Below are positions 36,670-44,996 of a stretch of DNA of 64,000 nt, in pieces. The DNA comes from Cognatundibacterium rugosum. Its GTDB lineage: Bacteria > Pseudomonadota > Gammaproteobacteria > Burkholderiales > Burkholderiaceae_D. The stretch's first letter is position 1, and every line of letters starts with the position of its first letter. Location: assembly GCF_014284365.1 (NCBI RefSeq), contig NZ_JACOGG010000004.1:124001-188000 (forward strand). Reading direction: 5' to 3'. The notes under the pieces were generated by a model. It had not been told where the DNA came from. It was given only the letters and a program-made list of their open reading frames with translations, and ran no database searches. A program made the position numbers and the translations under genes.

Positions 36670-36924
36670 CTATTTAGCCCGAACCTTACTACTACGTTTT
36701 GCTGGCACATGAGGACGTGATGCATGGCGCTGGTCATAGATGGTCTGGGCGTCCTGTACCGCGCGCTCAAGCGTGCGCATCGCAGGGATGTCATCATGCA
36801 AAGTGAAAAAGTCATTTGCCTGGGCGCGCATCACGTATTTGATCGCAGCCTCGTCGGACAAATCAAAATTTTCTGTCATTAGGGTGGTGACCTCATCCAG
36901 ATATTCCTCGTAACTCATGCTCAT
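36670..36924 (-). CDS. Small hypothetical protein
   Basis: 84 residues from the ATG at 36924, which has a perfect AAGGAG site 9 nt upstream. It is acidic and helical at the start (MSYEEYLDEVTTLMTENFDL, DDIPAMRTLERAVQDAQTIY) and strongly basic at the end (KRSSKVRAK), so it could bind nucleic acid or a partner protein. I do not recognise a family. A longer frame upstream has no translation signal. Confidence 0.6.
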   Translation of the reverse strand: MSMSYEEYLDEVTTLMTENFDLSDEAAIKYVMRAQANDFFTLHDDIPAMRTLERAVQDAQTIYDQRHASRPHVPAKRSSKVRAK

Positions 36925-37442
36925 TTTCGTTGCTCCTTTGTATGCTGAGGGGACCCGCATTGTACCCGTATGTGAGATTTTTCCTCTATTTTCTGCTGTT
37001 AGTACGGTACATAGATAAGCAGCGCCATTCAAGGGTGCCTGCTTTGCCCATCTCTGGCCCGTCAATAGAGACAGAAACAATACACTCATGATCTTGCAAT
37101 AAAACTATTGCTATCGCGATCAACTGACAGATTGATCGCTCAATGAGCCTGGCTCAGACATGCTTTCCTGAATGACAGTCAGCTTCACAGATCAGCAAGA
37201 TGCGCAGAAGCTAAAAACCAGTTCAATAAATTCATATTAACGACATTCCAATAAAACAACTCCCCATAAACCGCATGAACATTCCTAACAATATTTGACA
37301 GGGTTTTATGCAGCGATTGCCTGCGTGTTGAGCAATTTCCTGGAAAGTAAAACCTATAATGATGAGCCTACTCATTACTGCGAACCGGTATCAGGATGCC
37401 AGCCTGAGCATAGCTGCGAAGCATCTATCTTTTTTCTTCAAT
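36925..37442. promoter_or_regulatory. Divergent regulatory region with a TATAAT box at 37355
   Basis: About 518 nt between a small hypothetical gene and a solute-binding gene. A perfect -10 box TATAAT lies at 37355-37360; a -35 of normal spacing was not clear. Transcription from it would begin near 37367, which supports starting the downstream protein at 37443 and not further upstream. Nothing coding was seen in 36925-37350. Confidence 0.45.
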
Positions 37443-38258
37443 ATGAGCTTACTTCTGAAACTACTCCTCGCCAGCGGCTTAAGCTTGCTGTCGACTGCTG
37501 CGTCCGCCGCTGAATTGAAAGCCGGGCTAGGTTATATTCCGTCGTTGGCAGAGAAAAATGGCAGTGGTCCGTTCGTTGATCTGTTTAAGGCGATTGCAAA
37601 AGTGTATCCGGAAGCCAGAATCCAGATTCAGGTTTTGCCCTTCGCGCGCTCTATACGCAATATAGAGCTGGGCTTACAAGACTTTCATGCCCCTATGATG
37701 GTCAGTCCTTATGTGGATCAGGAAAAGCTACCCTATCGCTTTGTTAAAAAACCCATGGGTCAGGTTTGCCACGTACTGTACTCGCGAAAGAATGCCGAAT
37801 TAAACAGAGAGCAAGTATTTAGCGCAGCATCCCATACCGCCTACCCTTACCGGATTGAAGTCATACGCGGTACAAAAGAATTCTTCAATTTCCCCTTCCC
37901 AATTGCTGAGGCAACCTACTTTGAAGAAGGAATGAACAGCGTGATAAAAGGACAAACTGATGCGTTTATCGCCGCGCAGGAGGAAGGTGATGCGATACTG
38001 CGCAGGCTACCCGGTAAGGAACAGATACACCGTTCCTTACTGGCCTGCTGGGATGACCAGATTGTGATTCCCAAAGGTCCTCATGGGGATGAAATTGACC
38101 GCATTCTGACTGCGGCACTGAATCGTCTGGAGAGCTCAGGGCAACTCAAAAAACTGCGAAAAAAAATACATGGTTCTTATTCTGACTGGCAAACCGGCGT
38201 AACTGCAACGACCTTGCCAGCGCCCAAAAAAAATAATCAGGCTGACCACCATCCATGA
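37443..38258 (+). CDS. Periplasmic solute-binding protein, SBP_bac_3-like
   Basis: 271 residues. The signal peptide MSLLLKLLLASGLSLLSTAA is cut near ASA-AELK. A bilobed binding-protein body follows: GLGYIPSLAEKNGSGPFVDL, VLPFARSIRNIELGLQDFHA, AFIAAQEEGDAILRRLPGKE and NRLESSGQLKKLRKKIHG at the end. It has no transporter genes beside it, like the protein at 33369. The start is taken at the first ATG that gives a signal peptide and lies after the likely promoter at 37355. No clear ribosome-binding site is seen. Confidence 0.75.
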   Translation: MSLLLKLLLASGLSLLSTAASAAELKAGLGYIPSLAEKNGSGPFVDLFKAIAKVYPEARIQIQVLPFARSIRNIELGLQDFHAPMMVSPYVDQEKLPYRFVKKPMGQVCHVLYSRKNAELNREQVFSAASHTAYPYRIEVIRGTKEFFNFPFPIAEATYFEEGMNSVIKGQTDAFIAAQEEGDAILRRLPGKEQIHRSLLACWDDQIVIPKGPHGDEIDRILTAALNRLESSGQLKKLRKKIHGSYSDWQTGVTATTLPAPKKNNQADHHP

Positions 38259-38326
38259 AGAGATTTGCAAATTAGTGCTATCCATCGTCTAATGCGCGTT
38301 ATTTGAAAATTTCCAGGAAGAATTCC

Positions 38327-38629
38327 ATGATAGATGGCATAGTCGCAGGGCGTATGTATGGCGTTGCAGAAACGCGGTCTGGACAATCAGGCTCCGTGTA
38401 TGTGACCTGCAAGCTGAAAGTCGCCACGGATGAAGGCGATACGATCATGTGCAATGTCATTACTTTTCAACAGAGCGTGCGTAGCGCACTCATGGCACTG
38501 GGTGATGGTGAAAGCGTATGCCTGTCTGGCGCGCTCACGCCCAAGGTCTGGACCGACAAGCAAGGTAACACCCGCCCTGCGATCGACCTGATCGCCCACG
38601 CCATTCTGAATGTGCAACGCGGACAATAA
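38327..38629 (+). CDS. SSB-like OB-fold protein
   Basis: 100 residues with the outline of a single-stranded-DNA-binding OB fold: MIDGIVAGRMYGVAETRSGQ, then SGSVYVTCKLKVATDEGDTI and a closing GALTPKVWTDKQGNTRPAID. It lacks the acidic C-terminal tail that housekeeping SSB uses to recruit partners. AGGAAG sits 5 nt before the ATG at 38327. It is a stand-alone gene with no mobile-element neighbours, although such short SSB-like proteins are often carried by integrative elements. Function is inferred from fold only. Confidence 0.62.
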   Translation: MIDGIVAGRMYGVAETRSGQSGSVYVTCKLKVATDEGDTIMCNVITFQQSVRSALMALGDGESVCLSGALTPKVWTDKQGNTRPAIDLIAHAILNVQRGQ

Positions 38630-38670
38630 CGCCGTCCTGACAGCGCAGGTGGAGGCGAGCCCACACCAGG

Positions 38671-39882
38671 TCAATGCATCATGGATGCGCTGACTGGGTT
38701 GCGCAATAATTCAGTAAACACTTGCCAACGCAGCGCTGCATCAGTTTTGCCAGCCCTCTTTTCGACGAAGGCCTGCACCGTATCCTGACCCAGGTTGTAG
38801 TTAATTACATAGGAACGGTTATGCTCGATGAAACGCAGGCGCTGCGCAGAGCGCTCTGCATCTGACAGACTGTACTTCATCAGCATCGCTATTGCTGCGT
38901 CACGATCAATCTCACCATCCAGGTAACGTTTTGCGACCATATTGCCTGAGTAGGATAATTGCTGCAGCACCGCCTGTATCTGGTAATACAGCTCAGCCTT
39001 AGCCGGATCGATACCCGCCAGCGGAAATAAGACTGACTTCTCAAACTGCATACGTTCAGCATGCGGAAACGCGATTTCTATACCGTAGTTGGCACTGCCT
39101 TCTGCCAAAAAAGACATGGGTGAATACAGAGGATAGACCGCATATTCCACCCAGTTTTTTTGCTGCACCATGTCTTGCTCCAGCAGCAAATTGAATACAT
39201 GGTGGCCAGGGTAAGCTTCATGACTGGCCAGGTCGATGGCACGACTGATAAACATGGGGAAGTCGGTATTGACTTCAATCAGGCTGCGATTATTTCCCTT
39301 GTACCAGTTATACGCGCTCCAGACCTGATTATTGACGTAGGCAATTTCAAAACTTTCGTTGTCCGGTAAAGCGATATACCGCAGCGTCCTGGCACGTGCT
39401 TCATTGACAGCTGCAGTAAACACCGCGTCGAGTTTGTCACGCGGAATTTCGAATTGACGGTTGTAGGCAGACAGACGTGCATTGAGCTCACCCTGCCCCG
39501 GTACCAGCGCATCCAGTTCCGCCAGTGTCGCATCCAGATCGGCTGGCGTCAGTGGCGGAGAAACCGCATCATACAAGGCCAGCGATTCCTGATCAAAGGG
39601 CAGCAACTGCCCCATCAATTGCTCAATATACGTCTTCACCGAAGCAATCTGTAAGCGCAGAAAAGCCTGCCGCGCTTTTTGCTCTACATCGCTGTCAGAC
39701 AGCGCAGCGATGCGCCCCAATAAGTCAGCGGCCTGCTGCTGCAACTGCGCCAGCGGCAAGTGCTGTGCCTCATCGCGCCAGGCCTGCGGCCCGATGTAGG
39801 CATCGACGTAGCCGGGATCATGCAAACCGACGGCAAGGACTAGCCGGACATAGGCTTCAGCAATGGTAGAAAGTTCTGACAT
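38671..39882 (-). CDS. DUF885-like metalloprotein
   Basis: 403 residues. The diagnostic HEAYPGHH occurs in the middle (ASHEAYPGHHVFNLLLEQD) and is followed 30-40 residues later by LAEGSANYGIEIAF. This is the metal-site arrangement of DUF885 proteins, which are thought to be zinc peptidases of the HEXXH-related type. The ends are helical. No signal peptide is seen, so it should be cytoplasmic. An AAGGG site precedes the ATG at 39882. Substrate unknown. Confidence 0.75.
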   Translation of the reverse strand: MSELSTIAEAYVRLVLAVGLHDPGYVDAYIGPQAWRDEAQHLPLAQLQQQAADLLGRIAALSDSDVEQKARQAFLRLQIASVKTYIEQLMGQLLPFDQESLALYDAVSPPLTPADLDATLAELDALVPGQGELNARLSAYNRQFEIPRDKLDAVFTAAVNEARARTLRYIALPDNESFEIAYVNNQVWSAYNWYKGNNRSLIEVNTDFPMFISRAIDLASHEAYPGHHVFNLLLEQDMVQQKNWVEYAVYPLYSPMSFLAEGSANYGIEIAFPHAERMQFEKSVLFPLAGIDPAKAELYYQIQAVLQQLSYSGNMVAKRYLDGEIDRDAAIAMLMKYSLSDAERSAQRLRFIEHNRSYVINYNLGQDTVQAFVEKRAGKTDAALRWQVFTELLRNPVSASMMH

Positions 39883-40016
39883 GGGTGACCCTTAGCAAAA
39901 ACCGCTGAGAAAAAACACTGACTAAGAAATACTGAATAAGGAAATAATTTCCGTTTAGCATTGTGTATAAATTTGCAAAAATTAACAAGTTTTATTCCAA
40001 GGCCAGTATAAGAAAA

Positions 40017-40043
40017 AGCCCCGTCTGATCAACAAACGGGGCT
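40017..40043 (-). terminator. Rho-independent terminator after the NHL-repeat gene
   Basis: AGCCCCGT (40017-40024) and ACGGGGCT (40036-40043) form an 8-bp stem around an 11-nt loop, followed on the minus strand by TTTTTC. Confidence 0.85.
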
Positions 40044-40073
40044 GTATTTTCATTGCAAACTAGCGGCTATTAC

Positions 40074-40697
40074 TTATGGCAACACCACACGGAACAAGGC
40101 TGCATCAGTCGTAACCAGCAAGGAACGACTATTTTTATCATAGGCCAAGCCAGATAACGAACTCAGATTGGCGGGCAATTTACCGACCGAGCTTAAATAG
40201 CTGCCAGTTCCAACGACCGTCGTCACGTCGCCTTGCGGGGTGATTTTACGAATGAGGCGGTTGCTGTAATCCAGTACGTAGAGATTATCAGACTCATCCG
40301 CAACTACCGCTTTGGGGCAAGCGAACCTCGCATTGATACCATTACCATCCGTTTTACCCCGCTCGCTGTTGACCGAGCCAGCGACAGTCATAATTTCACC
40401 GTTTGGTGTGAGTTTTCTGATCCGATGTGAATAACAATCTGCAAATAGCAAATTATCTTTACTGTCTATCGTCATCCCATAAACGTATCCCAAGCCAGCA
40501 CTCAAAGCTGGTCCGTCCGGATAAATAAAAGTCGTTACTCCACCAATGGTAGCACGCTGATATTTACCACCTGCAATGGTCGTCACCTGACCGCGCCTTG
40601 TATCAGGCGAAAAAGAAAGGCAGAAACCAAGTATGTATTGAAGCGCAAACAGTATGCGATATAGCATGACGCGCGAAGCAATCCAGGTTAACTGCAT
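40074..40697 (-). CDS. NHL-repeat protein, probably exported
   Basis: 207 residues. Three to four beta-propeller-like repeats are seen: GYVYGMTIDSKDNLLFADCY followed by SHRIRKLTPNGEIMTVAG, KAVVADESDNLYVLDYSNRL followed by IRKITPQGDVTTVVG, and LSGLAYDKNSRSLLVTTDAA. This is shorter than usual six-bladed NHL propellers, so it may need to form oligomers or be a truncated copy. The N-terminus has a hydrophobic stretch (ILFALQYILGFCLSF) that could be a signal or anchor. The start is uncertain (ATG 40697 or 40667). Confidence 0.65.
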   Translation of the reverse strand: MQLTWIASRVMLYRILFALQYILGFCLSFSPDTRRGQVTTIAGGKYQRATIGGVTTFIYPDGPALSAGLGYVYGMTIDSKDNLLFADCYSHRIRKLTPNGEIMTVAGSVNSERGKTDGNGINARFACPKAVVADESDNLYVLDYSNRLIRKITPQGDVTTVVGTGSYLSSVGKLPANLSSLSGLAYDKNSRSLLVTTDAALFRVVLP

Positions 40698-40756
40698 CAC
40701 CACCGGACTATCGCACGAGGCTTAATCCCCGAGACCGTATACTGATCCGAAAAAAA

Positions 40757-40776
40757 AGGAGGCGTTTGCGCCTCCT
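40757..40776 (-). terminator. Rho-independent terminator after the DUF3149 gene
   Basis: AGGAGGCG pairs with CGCCTCCT around the tetraloop TTTG. On the minus strand it runs into eight T residues. Confidence 0.9.
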
Positions 40777-40806
40777 CTCTTGTTGTTAGCTGCAAGGTCG
40801 CGCTGC

Positions 40807-40947
40807 TTACTTTTTGGCACGCATTTCTTCTTGCACATGTTTCTTAAACATATTGAAGAAAAATACTCCCATGAATAGTACAAAAAGTATCACGCCCAGG
40901 CTCATCAGACCATAATCAGTAGAAAACAAATCTAACATCAGTTTCAT
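40807..40947 (-). CDS. DUF3149-type small membrane protein
   Basis: 46 residues (start MKLMLDLFSTDYGLMSLGVI, one transmembrane helix LFVLFMGVFFFNMF, then a charged KKHVQEEMRAKK tail). The LFSTDYGLMS opening is typical of DUF3149 single-span proteins of betaproteobacteria. The ATG has a GAGGTG site at ideal spacing and a strong terminator follows, so this is a real, separately transcribed gene. The function is unknown. Confidence 0.85.
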   Translation of the reverse strand: MKLMLDLFSTDYGLMSLGVILFVLFMGVFFFNMFKKHVQEEMRAKK

Positions 40948-41449
40948 CGCTCACCTCGGTAAGTAGTGGAGTAAACAATCCTGGCAATCTGGGCCTGTTA
41001 AATCACCTTTTTGCGTAGGCGCGGATCAAGCTTGCGTGCCGGATAACTATGAGTATGCGGTTTCAGTCCAGACCAGACTTGATACGGCTCAACACAGCAT
41101 GAACTAGTGCACATTCTGCAACCCGTGCTTAGCAAGTGTCCGGCATTGGTCCAACAAGCTTAGTCGGCATATCGACGGAGCACTCACCTTTGTTCCTACA
41201 ATACATACCAGTCCGTCGTCAGCCACTCCAAAAAACATCCTTACCTTCCTGACTGATCTAGCTGGCACGATAGCGTCCATATCAAATCAAACAGACCAGT
41301 TCAGTCCATCCAGCACTGAATTGATTTGAAATTAGTTGCCTGAAATAAAAAATCATGGCATAAGCTAAGTCCTTGTAACGCAGTGTAGCAAGTAAGTTTC
41401 CAAATAAACATACACCACTTCCGTTGTTTGCCTGAATGAATCCGTCCGC
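40948..41449. other. Intergenic stretch, no gene seen
   Basis: About 500 nt between the divergent DUF3149 and BioF2-like genes. Neither coding signal, RNA gene nor clear promoter could be supported. Confidence 0.5.
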
Positions 41450-42586
41450 ATGAGCTATTTAGAGAGAAAGATAATCCGAACCGAAGCAGACTTCGACGCG
41501 CTGGCAGGTGCATGGCGCAGGCTGGAAGCGCAGGTAGCGGATCTGCTTCCATTTCAGACCTATGACTGGAACCGGGTCTGGTGGACAACTTTTTCTCAGC
41601 GCACCGGCCTGCGTAAAGATGAATTGCTGATTTGCGCGCTGTTTTCCGGCCAGGATCTGGTTGCGGTACTGCCGCTTTCTAATACTCATATCGGCACCCA
41701 TTATTTTTATCTTTACCGTTACGTGCGTCCCTTTGGCGCAGATCCGAATCTGACCGAGCTAAGACTGCCACTATGCCTGCCAGCTTACCGCGAACGGGTG
41801 TTGCAGTGCTGGGAAGAGATTTCCAGAGAAGAGCTATTCGGACTGACAGAATTTCAATTAGTGCAGGATGCACATAGCGCACGGCACTTTCTGCAAACCC
41901 ATCATGCCTTGCATGCGCTGACCAGCCGCGAGATTCCTAACTTTGTACTGCGTCTGGGCACGGACTGGGATAGTTTTAAATCTCAGTTAAAGCGTAATAT
42001 CAAGGAATCGCTGCGGCGCTGCTATAACTCGCTGAAACGTGATCAGCTGGAACCGGAATTTTGTGTGCTGCAAGGGCGCGAGCAAATCCTGCCGCTGTTG
42101 CCGCTGTTTTACCAATTGCATGGCATGCGCGCAGCCGCCAGTGACACGGTGCAGCATCCCGACTATTTCGCTGCACCGCGCCATCGCGCGCTGCTGGAAG
42201 CCTTACTCAACAGTCCGTTTTCGGAACGCTGCCTGCTGCTGACACTTAAGCTCAACGGTAAGATAGTCGCACTCAGACTGGCCTTCCGCATGGAGCAGCA
42301 AGTCTATCTGTACTATTCCGGTTATGACCTGAACTACGGCCAGTACAGTGTGATGACCACCCTGGTCGCCGAGACCATACAATGGGCAATACGTTGCGGC
42401 ATCCCCAGCATCAATTTATCGGTCGGCGAGGATGTGTCGAAAACCCGCTGGGGACCGGAACAGGTCGACTATCTGGAATTTCATTGCGTGAAGAACAGCG
42501 GTTGGCGCCGTCTGCTAGCAGAACATATCTTCAGGCTGAAACAATGGCGCAAGGCACGGCAAAACAAACTGGTACTACATACCTGA
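41450..42586 (+). CDS. BioF2/FemAB-like GNAT acyltransferase
   Basis: 378 residues. Two GNAT-like halves are visible. The second contains WDSFKSQLKRNIKESLRRCY, FYQLHGMRAAASDTVQHPDY, CLLLTLKLNGKIVALRLAFR and YLYYSGYDLNYGQYSVMTTL, the pattern of Acetyltransf_6 proteins often encoded in polysaccharide clusters. They transfer acyl groups or amino acids to amines on sugars or peptides. The substrate cannot be named. It is convergent with the formyltransferase gene and separated from it by a large inverted repeat. No ribosome-binding site is obvious, yet the ATG at 41450 is the first in frame. Confidence 0.75.
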   Translation: MSYLERKIIRTEADFDALAGAWRRLEAQVADLLPFQTYDWNRVWWTTFSQRTGLRKDELLICALFSGQDLVAVLPLSNTHIGTHYFYLYRYVRPFGADPNLTELRLPLCLPAYRERVLQCWEEISREELFGLTEFQLVQDAHSARHFLQTHHALHALTSREIPNFVLRLGTDWDSFKSQLKRNIKESLRRCYNSLKRDQLEPEFCVLQGREQILPLLPLFYQLHGMRAAASDTVQHPDYFAAPRHRALLEALLNSPFSERCLLLTLKLNGKIVALRLAFRMEQQVYLYYSGYDLNYGQYSVMTTLVAETIQWAIRCGIPSINLSVGEDVSKTRWGPEQVDYLEFHCVKNSGWRRLLAEHIFRLKQWRKARQNKLVLHT

Positions 42587-42597
42587 TCATAAGGCGT

Positions 42598-42653
42598 TAG
42601 GGGCTGTTTGCATTTTAAATTCCATGTGCTCGTTTAAATGCAAACAGGCCCTA
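42598..42653. repeat. Long inverted repeat between convergent genes
   Basis: Left arm 42598-42619 (TAGGGGCTGTTTGCATTT then TAAA) and right arm 42633-42653 pair over about 21 bp with one mismatch and one bulge, around a 13-14 nt loop. The right arm includes the stop codon of the formyltransferase gene. It could act as a two-way terminator, but no T run is attached; it could also be a palindromic repeat unit. Confidence 0.8.
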
Positions 42654-43481
42654 GTCCGGCAGATAGCACCAGTCCTGTAACGCCAGATAGCCATCCGCAC
42701 AAGCCAGCACCAGCGTATTCCCGGCATTGTGCACCAGGCTGCCAGCGGGCAGATTGTGGTCGCCGGGCCAGGCACTGGCTTGTTGTACCTGAATTTTCTG
42801 TCCCTGAAAGCGGGTATAGCAACCGAGCCTGCCAAACGCGCGTAACTGGCGCCGTATCAACGCGACACTGCCGCTACAATCCAGCGTCTGCTCTTCCGCA
42901 CTGAACATGGGCCAGTATTCACCCTCATCCTGAATATGCGCCTCACGCCATAACTGCCTGAAGCCAGCTGCTATCCTTTTCGCCAGCACCTGGCTGGCAA
43001 TCTGTATTTTCAGATGCAGGGTCTCATGGGTGTCATACTCATCGAGGGCAAATTTCTCAGCGTCCAGCACCGCGCCGGTGTCATAGCTCGCGTCGATGCG
43101 ATGGCAACTCACCGCCCACGCACTATGTCCACGCAGGATGGCCTGAATCAGCGGATAAGGTCCGCGTCCAACTGGCAGCGGCGAAGGATGAAAATTCAGC
43201 GCATATGGCAGATAAGTGCGCCAGTCGGGAATTTTATAGTTGTAACTGGCAACGATTAATACCTCACAAGCTGCTTCAGCCAGGCTCTGCAAATCAGCAG
43301 GCTGTATGCGACTCAATTGCAGCGGGATACCCTGCAAGGCGGCCAGCGCACTCAATTGCTGATTGCTGCCAGAAACCTCCGTCGCTAACTGGCTGAATAC
43401 CTTCAACAAAGTCCAGCCAGCGGCCTGCAGGCTTTCCAGCACACCGATATTTCTGTCACAGCCTACAAATGCAAAACGCAT
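42651..43481 (-). CDS. Formyltransferase family protein
   Basis: 276 residues of the Fmt/GART-like fold. The catalytic triad is seen as N96 and H98 in NFHPSPLPVGRGPYP and D134 in ASYDTGAVLD. The domain ends near residue 180 and is followed by a C-terminal region that resembles an Fmt tail domain (FGRLGCYTRFQGQKIQVQQA). Formyl-transfer enzymes of this type modify Met-tRNA, amino sugars or 4-aminoarabinose. It is unlikely to be the housekeeping Fmt, because def and the usual neighbours are absent. It is 40 nt after pssA on the same strand, so a role with phospholipid or sugar amines is possible. Confidence 0.78.
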   Translation of the reverse strand: MRFAFVGCDRNIGVLESLQAAGWTLLKVFSQLATEVSGSNQQLSALAALQGIPLQLSRIQPADLQSLAEAACEVLIVASYNYKIPDWRTYLPYALNFHPSPLPVGRGPYPLIQAILRGHSAWAVSCHRIDASYDTGAVLDAEKFALDEYDTHETLHLKIQIASQVLAKRIAAGFRQLWREAHIQDEGEYWPMFSAEEQTLDCSGSVALIRRQLRAFGRLGCYTRFQGQKIQVQQASAWPGDHNLPAGSLVHNAGNTLVLACADGYLALQDWCYLPD

Positions 43482-43521
43482 CGCTTACTCCCGATCAGCG
43501 CACATCCTGCTATGCGCAAGC

Positions 43522-44880
43522 CTATAACACCCGGTAAGCCAGTCTATCCAGCCTTACTGTACTCAGACGGCCGAGTAATTTACTCACATTCGCCGGATAA
43601 TCACGGATTTTTTCCAATTGCTGATAATCGTGGATCTGGCTCGTGTGCTGCAGTATGCTGGCCAGTTCCTGTTGCAGTTGTGGTTGCAATTCATGTTGAG
43701 GATCGTGGATCAGCAAGGCATTTTCCAGATCCAGCCGGAAGGCGCGCGGATTCAAATTATTGCCGGTCATCAGTGCATAATCCTCGTCTATCCACATGCC
43801 CTTGAGATGATAGCTATTCCCCCCTTCCCGCCACAGATGCAGCCGCAGTCGTCCGGTATAGATATCTTTCTGATGCGATTTAGCAAAGCGCCGCAAATTG
43901 GCTTCGTACAGATACGGTAACGCAGAAATCACTTTGAACGGTTCTTGCGGCGGGATGTAAAAATCATTGGCAGTTTTATCGCCAACGATCACATCCACCT
44001 TGACACCACGTTTTAAGGCACGGTTAATTTCACGGGTAATCGCAAGTGGGAAATTGAAGTACGGAGTACAGATACAAATGCGTTGCTGACTATTCGCGAT
44101 TAACTGGCAGATGACGCGGTTTAAGGGATTGTTTTTCCCTACACCGACTAAGGGTGTCACTGACAATTGCTGCGCATGTCGCTCTAATCCGGACGGAAAA
44201 TGATAGCGTGCCTTTTTGAGACTGGCGCGGAAGCTGCGGATTTCCGGGCGTAGCTGTTTAGTCGCCGGATAGCCTGGCTTATCCAGTCTGTGTACTGCCG
44301 ACGCAGAGAGCAAATGTTGGCGGATAAAATCCACCATGGAATTCGCAAGCACGGCATTCTGTATCAGCAAATAGCGGTCATGCCGGTATTTATCAAACTG
44401 ATGCAGATACACATTGTTCAGGCTGGCACCGCTGTAGATGACCAGATCATCAATCACAAAGCCTTTGAGGTGCAGTACGCCAAACAATTCGCTGGTCTGC
44501 ACCGGTATGCCGTATACAGGTACCTGGGTCGCACTGTTACTGCTGACGCGCTGATACCAGGCAGCGTTGCCAGCACTGACACCGGCTTGTTTTTTTTCAC
44601 CAATCAGACCGCGCTGCGCCCGGTGCCAGTCCACCAGGACGGCGATATCCAGCGCCGGACGTGCTGCTTTGGCGGCATGCAGCGCCGCCAGTATTTCTGC
44701 GCCGGCCTCATCATTTTGCAGGTAGAGGCTGCACAGATAAATCCGGTTCTTCGCATGCGCAATCTGCTGTAGCAACTCCTGCTTATAGGCGGCAGCACTC
44801 AGCAAAGTCCGGACTTTTCCCGCATCCAGTGCTATTGCTGGCAACTGATCTAAGTTTGAACGTGGTCGTAGAAATCGCAT
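43522..44880 (-). CDS. pssA: CDP-diacylglycerol--serine O-phosphatidyltransferase, PLD type
   Basis: 452 residues, the same size as E. coli PssA (451). Two HKD motifs are visible: HLKGFVIDDLVIYSGASLNN and HLKGMWIDEDYALMTGNNLN. The CSLYLQNDEAGAEIL start also matches. It makes phosphatidylserine, the precursor of phosphatidylethanolamine, at the inner membrane surface. The ATG at 44880 is taken because E. coli-like sequence begins there; no strong ribosome-binding site is seen. It precedes the formyltransferase gene by 40 nt. Confidence 0.92.
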   Translation of the reverse strand: MRFLRPRSNLDQLPAIALDAGKVRTLLSAAAYKQELLQQIAHAKNRIYLCSLYLQNDEAGAEILAALHAAKAARPALDIAVLVDWHRAQRGLIGEKKQAGVSAGNAAWYQRVSSNSATQVPVYGIPVQTSELFGVLHLKGFVIDDLVIYSGASLNNVYLHQFDKYRHDRYLLIQNAVLANSMVDFIRQHLLSASAVHRLDKPGYPATKQLRPEIRSFRASLKKARYHFPSGLERHAQQLSVTPLVGVGKNNPLNRVICQLIANSQQRICICTPYFNFPLAITREINRALKRGVKVDVIVGDKTANDFYIPPQEPFKVISALPYLYEANLRRFAKSHQKDIYTGRLRLHLWREGGNSYHLKGMWIDEDYALMTGNNLNPRAFRLDLENALLIHDPQHELQPQLQQELASILQHTSQIHDYQQLEKIRDYPANVSKLLGRLSTVRLDRLAYRVL

Positions 44881-44996
44881 CGGGAAGTATGGCTGACAAA
44901 AACAGGAAGATAGTAGCACTACCAGCGCTGGCTTCCTAGCAAGCTCTGCCCGCCAAGCATCAACAAAAACTGACTTATTTCCAGCTTATTCCCGAC

